Source: Lentzea aerocolonigenes (lineage in GTDB: Bacteria; Actinomycetota; Actinomycetes; Mycobacteriales; Pseudonocardiaceae). Taken from it: a stretch of 12,543 nucleotides of DNA. Both the position numbers and the translations under genes were made by a program. Location: contig NZ_JYJG01000509.1 in the NCBI RefSeq assembly GCF_000955955.1, forward strand, positions 1 through 12,543, given 5' to 3'. Shown piece by piece: positions 6,990 through 12,543 of this stretch (positions within the stretch are counted from its first letter, which is position 1; every line of letters starts with the position of its first letter). The notes beneath the pieces are model-generated. The model was given only the letters and a program-made list of their open reading frames with translations, ran no database searches and was not told where the DNA came from.

Positions 6990-9071
6990 TCAGGACAGGT
7001 CGGCGCACGAGGTGACGGGCGCTGAACCCGTTGCCCCCGAACGGTCCCACCGCACCTCGGCGAACTTCGCCTCGAACGTGCCGGTGGTGTGCACGAGGAA
7101 CGGCACGTCGACGGCAGCCGCGTTCAGGCCCTTGCCCGCGAAGCAGCTCAACGGGATCCGCATCGTCGCCTTCTGGCCGACGGGCAGCCGCCGCAACGAC
7201 CTGGTGGCGTTGAGTTGCGCCGCGCACGGGTAGCCGCAGTGCGCGGCGAGCGACACGTCGGCGGTGGGCGCCTTGATGACGACCACGTCGAACGTCAGGG
7301 TGCCCGACTCCAGGTAGGACCTCGCGTCCAGGCGCCCCTGGGGGTTCTGGACGTAGAACTGCGCCGCGCCCTTGCCCGTCCACGTCACCTGCCGCCCGTC
7401 CTTCGAGCCGTTGACGTCGGCGGGGCGGACCTCGACCGCCGGCTGGGACGCCTTGCCGTCGGCCGTCAGCGCGGTGCCCGCCCAGTTCGCCTCAGAGCCG
7501 ATCATGCTGTGGAACGGCGCCACGTCCCGGCCGTCGTGCAGGAACGGGGTACCGGAGGGGGCAGGGGAACCGCTGGTGGCGTTCGCCGCGGCGGGAACCG
7601 GCGACTCGGTGGTGTCGCCTCCCGAGGTCAGCACCGCCGCGGTGATCGCGCCGGTGCACAACACCGCCACGGCTGCTGCCGCGATCACCGGAGTCCTCCG
7701 CCCGCGGGCGGCTTTGGAGGGCGGGGACGCCGCGAAGGTGCGCCGTCGCACCGGAAGCTCCTGGACTGTGGCGGCACGCGGAGCCGCAGGCAACGACGGG
7801 CCTGCGGGCAACGACTGGCCTGCGGGCAACGACTGGCCCGCGAGCGGTGGCGGGCCCGCGGGGTTCGGCGGGCCCAGGTGAACCGGCGTGTTCACGGGGC
7901 CCGGCACGCCCGCTGGAGCCGGCGGCCCTGCCGGACGACCGGCCACCGGGTGGGGAAGCACCACGGGTGGGCGGGCCGCCGGGGGAGCGGGAGGCGCGGC
8001 GGGGGAGCGCGGGAGTGCGGTGCGCGCCAGCGCCGCGGCCCCCAGGGCGACGGCGAGCTTGGGGTGCAGCCCGACGCGGAGCGGTTTGCCGACGGCTTCG
8101 GACAGCATGTCGGCCACCAGGGGGATCTGGGACGACCCGCCGACGAGCAGCACGCTCGCGAGGTCGTCCGCACTCAGCCCGGCCGACGCGATCGTGCGGC
8201 GGAACGCGTCCGTCGTCAGCGCGAGCTGCGGTGCGACGGCCCGCTCGAACTCCGCGCGGGTCACGGTCACCTCGCGGGTGCCGTCCGGAAGATGCAGGCG
8301 CAGAACGGCCTCCGCGGTGGCGGACAGCTCTTCTTTCGCACCGCGGCACGCTTCCCGCACCGCCAGCAGGACGCGTGCCTGCCCGGCGTCGGCCGGGTCG
8401 AGCCGGGTGATCTCGCCGTCCACCCGCTGGTCCACCAGTGCCAGGAGCGACTCGTCGAAGTCGATGCCGCCCAGCCTCTCGACTCCCTCCGGGGTGCCGA
8501 GGATCTCCATGCCGTGCCGCCGCGCCTGCAGCACGGTGGCGTCGAAGGTGCCGCCGCCGAGGTCGTAGACACCGACGATCTCGCCCTCGCCGAGCCGGCG
8601 TTCCACCGAGTGGTGCATGGCCGCGGCTTCGGGTTCGGTGACGACGACGGCGTCTGGCACGCCTGCCAACCGCGACACCTCGGAGAAGTGCTCGCGGCGG
8701 TACGGGCCCCACACGGCGGGACAGGTCAGCACGACCGACTCCGGTGGCCGTCCCCGGAGCGCGGTCGCCAGCGAGACCGCGTCGCGCAGCTGCGCGGCCA
8801 TCAGGAGCGCGGGGGAGCGCACCACGTCGCAGATCTTCAACGGTGTCGGGTCCGCCAGCCGTCGCTTGTGGGAGTGGGAGGCGCGCAGCGGCTGCTTCCT
8901 CGACTCCCCGTCGGCGGCGTCACCGGTGATCAGCTCGCCGCCCTCGGTGGCGAACACGACGGAGGACACGACGAGGTCGCGGCCGAGCGGAATGGCACGG
9001 GTGCCCGAGGTGTCCGACACCGCGGCGGCTGTGTAGGTCGTACCGATGTCGACGCCCAAACCGTAAGACAT
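6990..9071 (-). CDS. Membrane-anchored Hsp70-family ATPase with extracytoplasmic ExoP-type galactose-binding-like domain
   Basis: A 693-residue protein. Residues 1-353 are an Hsp70/actin-type nucleotide-binding domain: phosphate-1 loop GVDIGTTYTAAAV (6-18), phosphate-2 DLGGGTFD (170-177) and adenosine motif VLLVGGSSQIP (307-317). The usual Hsp70 substrate-binding beta-sandwich is absent. A Pro/Ala/Gly linker (about 354-460) leads through basic residues (ARGRR, 455-459) to one membrane helix (about 461-482), giving a cytosolic ATPase and an outside C-terminus. Residues about 505-676 resemble the ExoP-type galactose-binding-like C-terminal domain of family-3 beta-glucosidases: 'LTFDVVVIKAPTADVSL', 'HCGYPC' (611-616), 'RIPLSCF' (638-644), 'VPFLVHTTG' and a final 'FAEVRW'. 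The ATG at 9071 is preferred over the GTG at 9098 because GGAG lies 7 bases upstream and the Hsp70 fold starts at once. It converges on the T7SS operon. Sensing envelope glycans is a guess. Confidence 0.88.
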   Translation of the reverse strand: MSYGLGVDIGTTYTAAAVSDTSGTRAIPLGRDLVVSSVVFATEGGELITGDAADGESRKQPLRASHSHKRRLADPTPLKICDVVRSPALLMAAQLRDAVSLATALRGRPPESVVLTCPAVWGPYRREHFSEVSRLAGVPDAVVVTEPEAAAMHHSVERRLGEGEIVGVYDLGGGTFDATVLQARRHGMEILGTPEGVERLGGIDFDESLLALVDQRVDGEITRLDPADAGQARVLLAVREACRGAKEELSATAEAVLRLHLPDGTREVTVTRAEFERAVAPQLALTTDAFRRTIASAGLSADDLASVLLVGGSSQIPLVADMLSEAVGKPLRVGLHPKLAVALGAAALARTALPRSPAAPPAPPAARPPVVLPHPVAGRPAGPPAPAGVPGPVNTPVHLGPPNPAGPPPLAGQSLPAGQSLPAGPSLPAAPRAATVQELPVRRRTFAASPPSKAARGRRTPVIAAAAVAVLCTGAITAAVLTSGGDTTESPVPAAANATSGSPAPSGTPFLHDGRDVAPFHSMIGSEANWAGTALTADGKASQPAVEVRPADVNGSKDGRQVTWTGKGAAQFYVQNPQGRLDARSYLESGTLTFDVVVIKAPTADVSLAAHCGYPCAAQLNATRSLRRLPVGQKATMRIPLSCFAGKGLNAAAVDVPFLVHTTGTFEAKFAEVRWDRSGATGSAPVTSCADLS
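7783..7836 (-). repeat. Three 18-bp tandem units in the Hsp70-like linker
   Basis: Two identical 18-base units (7801-7818, 7819-7836) and one diverged unit (7783-7800) encode repeats of the LPAGQS/LPAGPS type in the proline-rich linker before the membrane helix. Slippage here would change the distance between the ATPase and the membrane. Confidence 0.8.
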
Positions 9072-9078
9072 GCGAGAA

Positions 9079-9082
9079 CTCC
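9079..9082 (-). promoter_or_regulatory. Ribosome binding site for the Hsp70-like gene
   Basis: On the minus strand GGAG lies 7 bases before the ATG at 9071. It decides for this start over the in-frame GTG at 9098. Confidence 0.55.
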
Positions 9083-9168
9083 ATGGTTTTTGCCGCACTG
9101 CGGTGACATCGCATTCAACTGGAGATCGCGGTGCCCAGGGGGTACGGGAACCGAACAGGCAGACATTT

Positions 9169-9181
9169 CTGCCTCCGGCAG
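9169..9181. other. Small inverted repeat after the 165-residue gene
   Basis: CTGCC-TCC-GGCAG forms a 5-bp stem with a 3-base loop, starting 3 bases downstream of the stop at 9184 on the minus strand. It could be a weak terminator or attenuator ahead of the Hsp70-like gene. The rest of the 112-base gap shows no recognisable promoter. Confidence 0.25.
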
Positions 9182-9183
9182 GC

Positions 9184-9681
9184 TCAGCCGATGAGCATCC
9201 GCGGCCGTGCGGCGGCGGCGGGTTTGTCCGCGCGCAGGTGTGGCGGAACCACCGCGAGGAAGGCCGCCAGCACCGAGCTCGCGGAGGGGAGACAGCGGTC
9301 GTTGGCCTTCGGAGAACTCACCCAGCTCCTGTCCTGGGCGGCCGCGGCGACGTGCACCAGCGGCAGCTCGATCGTGCTGGGCGCCATGAGGTAGCGAACG
9401 CCGCCGGGCATCTGGCACTGACCGAGCACGGCGCCGTCGGGCTCCGCGAGCACCACCGCGGTTCCCCTGCGCCGGTCCACCACCGTGGGAGGCATCTCGA
9501 GCCCGCTGTCCTCGAGGAGTTTCCACGCCAGACGGAGAAGAGGAGTGGTGGTCTCGAACGCGACCATTCCTCCGCCGAGTGACAACACGATCGACCTGCC
9601 GGCGGCCGCCGCGTTCCAGAGCATGCGTTCGCGGTACCACCGTGCGCCGGCCTGTGCCGGATCGGGCTTGGTCAGCACCAT
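9184..9681 (-). CDS. Hypothetical 165-residue actinobacterial protein
   Basis: I do not recognise this protein with confidence. It has a basic, Trp/Arg-containing N-terminus (ARWYRERMLW), a short hydrophobic strand (SIVLSLGGGMVAF, 30-42), a helix with 'LAWKLLEDSG', then 'PPTVVDRRRGTAVVL' (64-78) and 'PGGVRYLMAPSTIELP' (92-107), ending in a Pro/Ala-rich tail. The pattern of a strand, then 'D-x-x-R-G-x-x-V', then a 'P-S-x-I-x-L-P' stretch, is loosely like small actinobacterial proteins annotated as primase/polymerase-like, without catalytic residues; this is a weak impression only. No membrane helix or signal peptide is seen. The ATG at 9681 is chosen because AGGAGGT lies 5 bases upstream; an in-frame GTG at 9777 is less likely. 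It lies 112 bases upstream of the Hsp70-like gene on the same strand and may share its transcript. Confidence 0.65.
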   Translation of the reverse strand: MVLTKPDPAQAGARWYRERMLWNAAAAGRSIVLSLGGGMVAFETTTPLLRLAWKLLEDSGLEMPPTVVDRRRGTAVVLAEPDGAVLGQCQMPGGVRYLMAPSTIELPLVHVAAAAQDRSWVSSPKANDRCLPSASSVLAAFLAVVPPHLRADKPAAAARPRMLIG

Positions 9682-9686
9682 CGGCC

Positions 9687-9693
9687 ACCTCCT
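9687..9693 (-). promoter_or_regulatory. Strong ribosome binding site for the 165-residue gene
   Basis: On the minus strand AGGAGGT is placed 5 bases before the ATG at 9681, a near-perfect anti-16S match. It fixes the start. Confidence 0.75.
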
Positions 9694-9699
9694 CGCTGA

Positions 9700-9717
9700 G
9701 CACCCGTGAGCGGGTGC
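9700..9717 (-). promoter_or_regulatory. 5' leader hairpin ahead of the 165-residue gene
   Basis: GCACCCG (9700-9706), a 4-base loop (9707-9710) and CGGGTGC (9711-9717) give a perfect 7-bp stem, 6 bases upstream of the AGGAGGT ribosome binding site. It could affect translation or mark an operator. The role is not known from sequence. Confidence 0.4.
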
Positions 9718-9890
9718 GACTTCGAGGTTAGGAGCCCGTCCCGCTCCGGTGTGGAAACAGGTGCCAAGGGGAAGCACGGTCCTCCCTTGTGGTCCACCGG
9801 CGAGCGGATTTCCCTGATCTGCAACGGTTTCCCGTCTGCTCTGGGAACTCGATCCCGCGCACCGCGGATCTCGGTGCCGAGCGGGCGCGA
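9718..9890. other. Intergenic stretch between the IDO-like gene and the 165-residue gene
   Basis: No supported gene. Near the IDO-like stop, GATCCCGCGC (9851-9860) pairs imperfectly with GCGGGCGCGATC (9881-9892), enclosing CTCGG-TG-CCGAG (9870-9881, overlapping the outer arm by one base). These are alternative hairpins that could act as a terminator for the minus-strand operon. A promoter for the 165-residue gene is expected here, but no clear -35/-10 pair was seen. Confidence 0.35.
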
Positions 9891-11210
9891 TCAGGTCTGG
9901 TTCTCGTCCAACGCCCGGATGGTGCGCTCGTCCCTCGCCTGCTGGAGCTTGTCCGCCATGCCGGTCCAGGTGGCGTCCGCGATGAAGATCTGGTCGTGCG
10001 CGGTGGACTGGTTGCGGCCGACGACGGTGCCCACCCCCAGGTAGTCGATGACCTTGCCCTTGTGCACGCCGAGGAAGCCGTCGTCACCGGCGAACGACGA
10101 CACGACCTCGTTGAACGCCGCGGAGACCTCCCGGTACCGCGCGGGCGCCGAATCCGCCAGGCCCGTCACGTAGCCGCGCACGTCGAGCTCGCGCACCAGG
10201 TCGAAGAAGACCCGGTGCTTCGCGGGAAGCTGGTTGTCCCGCAGGTGGTGCGCGAACCTGCCCAGCTCGGTGTCGTAGCGGGAGCGGCCGATCAGCGCGT
10301 CGAAGAAGTGCAGGACCGGCGTCGCGGAACCGCTCGGGCCGGTCGGATAGCCGGGAGCGGGCACGTCCCACATGGCGAAGGTCTTGGCCAGTTCGACCGG
10401 GTCGCAGTGGGTCGCGGAACCCTTGCGCGGACTGACGCGGCGGAAGGCCTTCATGGCGCCGCGCGCACAGTCCGCGATGCCGGACAACAGGGTGCTGATC
10501 TCGTCGTGCGCATCAGGACCGCCTTCAGCGAGCACTTCCGCGAGCCGGCAGGCCAGCGGCACCACCGGTGCGATCACCGAGTTGACCTCCACGAACGCCG
10601 AGATGAACACCCGCTCGGCCGCGTTGCCGAAAGCCGGCACCTTCGGGCGGATCAGCTCGATCCTGGCGTCCTCGATGCGGTAGGTACCGTCGGCGGCGAT
10701 GCGGTCGGCGTCGATGAAGGTGAAGTTGTTGAAGAAGCAGTCCTCCGTGCTGAGGGTGACCTCGGCGCGGCCGAGCCGGTGGTTCACCTGCCGCCACGGG
10801 CGTTCGACCACGGCGGGGAGGTCCGGGGAGATCTGCTCGCCGCGTGCGAGGTACATCGGACCGATCCCGAACCGCCAGTACGACTGGGCGATCGCCCCGA
10901 GCACCGTCGCGGCTCGTTTGAGCTGGGAGTCGGGCAGGTCGTCCACTCCCGCCGGGATCATCGGGAGGTCGGCGATGATCCGCTGCGCGTGAGGAGAGGT
11001 GGTGAGCGCGGGAAGCTGGCCCGCGAGCTGTTCCCACGCCTCGTGAGCTCCGGTCAGCGGCCGGTCTGCTGCCGTGCGCGGCATGAACCCGCTGGAGAAC
11101 GTCAGATCTCCGTCGAGGTGCAGCACCTCGGGATCGGAACACGCCAGGACGTGGTCCGTGAGCGCGTTCTTCGTGCGTGCATCGGCGCTACTCAGCGTTG
11201 ACGAGGTCAT
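9891..11210 (-). CDS. Indoleamine 2,3-dioxygenase-like heme protein
   Basis: A 439-residue protein resembling the IDO superfamily along its length (human IDO1 has 403). IDOs bind heme and insert O2 into the indole ring of tryptophan; the pyrrolnitrin enzyme PrnB belongs to the same superfamily, so the substrate is uncertain. Matches to remembered IDO segments, in order: 'LPMIP' then 'LKRAATVLGAIAQSYW' (97-112); 'ISPDLPAVVERPWRQVNHRLG' region (127-147); 'DCFFNNF' (157-163; compare 'DCVLANW'); 'FISAFVEVN' (202-210); 'GPSGSATPVLHFFDALIG' (291-308; compare 'GGSAGQSSVFQCFDVLLG'); 'LPAKHRVFF' (328-336; compare 'MPPAHRNFL'); and 'VHKGKVIDYL' (382-391), where H383 is the candidate proximal heme ligand. 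The spacing just before H383 is about 4-6 residues longer than in human IDO1. The ATG at 11210 has GAGGA close upstream; GTG at 11219 is the alternative. Either start overlaps the b5-domain gene, so the pair is probably translationally coupled. Confidence 0.85.
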   Translation of the reverse strand: MTSSTLSSADARTKNALTDHVLACSDPEVLHLDGDLTFSSGFMPRTAADRPLTGAHEAWEQLAGQLPALTTSPHAQRIIADLPMIPAGVDDLPDSQLKRAATVLGAIAQSYWRFGIGPMYLARGEQISPDLPAVVERPWRQVNHRLGRAEVTLSTEDCFFNNFTFIDADRIAADGTYRIEDARIELIRPKVPAFGNAAERVFISAFVEVNSVIAPVVPLACRLAEVLAEGGPDAHDEISTLLSGIADCARGAMKAFRRVSPRKGSATHCDPVELAKTFAMWDVPAPGYPTGPSGSATPVLHFFDALIGRSRYDTELGRFAHHLRDNQLPAKHRVFFDLVRELDVRGYVTGLADSAPARYREVSAAFNEVVSSFAGDDGFLGVHKGKVIDYLGVGTVVGRNQSTAHDQIFIADATWTGMADKLQQARDERTIRALDENQT

Positions 11211-11916
11211 ATTCCTCACTGATCCATTCGTTCGCCAGGCACATCATCTTGGTCGCATGACAGGAGGTGATCTGGTGGACGTTCGCGCCGCGCAGTTCGC
11301 CGAGCGCCTCGGAGCCGATGCGCAGCAGGTCGTCCAGGAGCACCCGGCAGCGCTGCTGCATCTGCCTGGACAGCTCGGTCGCGGCGGGTGCGTCCGCTGC
11401 GACGACCACTGCCTCCACCCGGCCGGGCACGGCCTCGAAGACCCGCCGCAGCCGTTGCGACGCCGCCGGTTCCACCGGCACGCCCACCGTCTCCGCCAGC
11501 GTGTCCAGGAGTGAGACGAGGTGGTCGCCGACGAAGTGGCTGTAGAGCTGCCCGACGTAGAAGAGGTCGGGGATCGGGTCCCGCGCCGGGTCCGCCTGCA
11601 CGTCGAACGAGTTCAGCAGTAGACGCACGTGGTCGACGAACCTGGCGAAGTCCTTCGCGGCAGGTGGGATCGTCAGCGGGGCGACCTCGGCGACCGCCTG
11701 CCGGTCCAGCTTGCGGGTCACCGCGGCGCGGGCGTGAGCGGTGACGTGGTGGAAGTCCGCGGAGACGTCCCGGCCGAGGTTCGCGAGGAGGACCGACGTC
11801 CCGCCGGGGTGGTGTTCCAGGAAGCCCGAGAGATCCAGGACCCGGCCGTCCAGAACCACGAGGGGAACCGAGGTGCTCGCCTGTGCTCGCACGCTCTCTT
11901 CTGGAATGCGTCTCAC
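11188..11916 (-). CDS. Cytochrome b5-like heme-binding domain fused to an uncharacterised helical domain
   Basis: A 242-residue protein. Residues about 15-80 are a cytochrome b5-like domain: 'LVVLDGRVLDLSGFLEHHPGG' region with the heme-ligand motif H36-P-G-G, then 'LLANLGRDVSADF' and 'HVTAHARAAVTRKL', with H61 the likely second axial ligand. Residues about 85-242 are mainly helical with no family I recognise. They end in a cluster N-V-H-Q-I-T-S-C-H-x5-C (H214, C219, H220, C226), a possible metal or cofactor site. There is no signal peptide or membrane anchor, so it is probably a soluble cytosolic electron carrier. The GTG at 11916 has GGGAG 5 bases upstream; TTG at 11928 has its purine stretch directly adjacent and is less likely. 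The gene overlaps the IDO-like gene by about 23-32 bases. Since b5 reduces mammalian IDO1, it probably donates electrons to the IDO-like partner (inference). Confidence 0.82.
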   Translation of the reverse strand: MRRIPEESVRAQASTSVPLVVLDGRVLDLSGFLEHHPGGTSVLLANLGRDVSADFHHVTAHARAAVTRKLDRQAVAEVAPLTIPPAAKDFARFVDHVRLLLNSFDVQADPARDPIPDLFYVGQLYSHFVGDHLVSLLDTLAETVGVPVEPAASQRLRRVFEAVPGRVEAVVVAADAPAATELSRQMQQRCRVLLDDLLRIGSEALGELRGANVHQITSCHATKMMCLANEWISEEYDLVNAE

Positions 11917-11921
11917 GATGT

Positions 11922-11926
11922 CTCCC
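11922..11926 (-). promoter_or_regulatory. Ribosome binding site for the b5-domain gene
   Basis: On the minus strand GGGAG lies 5 bases before the GTG at 11916. It decides for that start over the in-frame TTG at 11928. Confidence 0.6.
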
Positions 11927-12517
11927 AATCCTTCGAGATGATCCGCTGAGCGCAGGTCCTCGCCGGAGCGACGAGGAAGAGCGTCGGGTGTGCAACGCGG
12001 GCGAGGGCTTGTACGCGTGTTCGGTCAGGGCGGCGCGTTCGAGATCGTTCGCGGCGAACTGTTCGTCCGGCTGTGTAAGGGAAGTGGAGCCAGGCCCAGG
12101 CGCGCCGGGGCCTGGGCCGCGGTGGCGACCGTGCCGCCACTCGTGCACGTCATCGGTGCTCTGGTGGCTGCTCATCGGTGCTGGCGAGAGCGATGCTATG
12201 GCGCTGGAGCCGCTTTCCGAGACGTCCCGTCCCGACGGGTGAAACGACCTGATCCGCCGGACCCGGAGCACATCCCCGTCTCGCGGAACGACGCGCACAT
12301 CGCTTCGGCCGGTCGTCCACCATTTCGTGCGCGTTCGGGCAGGACGGAACCTGGGCCGGTGCGGCCGGCTTACAGTGATCGTCGGCTGAACAAGCCGTTT
12401 GTACGCCGCGCCAAGGTGTACACGTCCCGGGTTCGTGCCGACAGGCCGGGCCCGGGACGCGGCGATCTCGCCTGCCTTCAGCCAGATCGTCCGCTGCGGG
12501 GTGCGCCCGCCTGTTCG
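11927..12517. other. Gene-poor upstream region of the b5/IDO-like operon
   Basis: About 600 bases with no gene I can support. Third-position GC is lower than in neighbouring genes, and no reading frame combines a start, a ribosome binding site and a stop convincingly. A minus-strand frame from 12298 or 12175 looks somewhat protein-like but does not close before the b5 gene. A palindrome GTGTACAC (12416-12423) lies 17 bases from another TGTAC (12400-12404), and ACAAGCCGTTTGT (12390-12402) is a partial inverted repeat; these could be operator half-sites. The promoter of the b5/IDO-like operon should be in this region, but no clear -35/-10 pair was identified. Confidence 0.4.
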
Positions 12518-12543
12518 CCACTAGTGTCCTGAGTCATTAATTC
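12518..12543. other. AT-rich end motif at the right window edge, possible mobile-element terminus
   Basis: After GC-rich DNA the window ends with CACTAGTG (an 8-bp palindrome) running into TGTCCTGAGTCATTAATTC, an abrupt drop in GC. It could be the edge of an insertion sequence or other inserted DNA, or simply a promoter region of the next gene. The other end is outside the window. Confidence 0.2.

Noticed and set aside
9072..9098. GTG start at 9098 for the Hsp70-like protein
   Set aside because: Adds nine residues before the conserved fold and lacks a good ribosome binding site, whereas the ATG at 9071 has GGAG at 7 bases.
7089..9194. 701-codon plus-strand open frame opposite the Hsp70-like gene
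   Set aside because: Antisense shadow with Arg/Gly/His-rich composition; the Hsp70 motifs are on the minus strand.
9789..11201. 470-codon plus-strand open frame opposite the IDO-like gene
   Set aside because: Antisense shadow; the minus strand aligns with the IDO family along its length.
12150..12521. 123-codon minus-strand open frame
   Set aside because: Composition does not look like protein, no domain, no ribosome binding site.
11990..12532. 180-codon plus-strand open frame in the right-hand region
   Set aside because: Low-complexity Arg/Pro/Ala composition, no ribosome binding site seen and no recognisable domain.
1..12543. CRISPR arrays, tRNA or rRNA genes
   Set aside because: No spaced identical repeats or cloverleaf/rRNA sequence was seen; all repeats found are contiguous in-frame units inside coding linkers.

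Overview
The window is very GC-rich DNA with strong G/C preference at third codon positions, GTG and ATG starts, purine-rich ribosome binding sites and proline/alanine-rich protein linkers. With a type VII secretion (T7SS) component at the left edge, this points to an actinomycete, most likely of the Pseudonocardiales type (Amycolatopsis, Saccharopolyspora or Saccharothrix relatives). That placement comes from style and gene content, not from a marker gene.

Left part, plus strand, 1-6911: three tightly packed genes. The 3' end of eccB (T7SS membrane/periplasmic core subunit) is followed without a gap by a 915-residue protein. That protein has two related N-terminal domains, a long Pro/Ala linker and a C-terminal domain resembling a catalytically dead ADP-ribosyltransferase fold. 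A 1-base TGATG overlap then leads into a 1114-residue protein with an N-terminal right-handed beta-helix, a CbxX/CfxQ (EccA-like) AAA+ domain and a second, degenerate AAA+ domain. The spacing suggests one translationally coupled T7SS-associated operon.

A perfect 15-bp hairpin at 6921-6954 separates this operon from a converging minus-strand gene (6990-9071). That gene encodes an Hsp70-type ATPase joined through a proline-rich linker and one membrane segment to a predicted extracytoplasmic domain resembling the ExoP-type galactose-binding-like C-terminal domain of family-3 glycosidases. Upstream of it on the same strand lies an unrecognised 165-residue protein (9184-9681).

Right part, minus strand, 9891-11916: two overlapping genes. 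The first encodes an N-terminal cytochrome b5-like heme domain fused to an unknown helical domain. The second encodes a protein that aligns along its length with indoleamine 2,3-dioxygenase (IDO). Cytochrome b5 is a known electron donor for mammalian IDO1, so a coupled pair suggests a dedicated reductant-dioxygenase system. The remaining 627 bases to the right edge contain no convincing gene.

Best candidates for undescribed biology are the b5/IDO-like pair, the Hsp70-membrane-ExoP fusion, and the beta-helix/double AAA+ protein with its pseudo-ADP-ribosyltransferase partner beside EccB.
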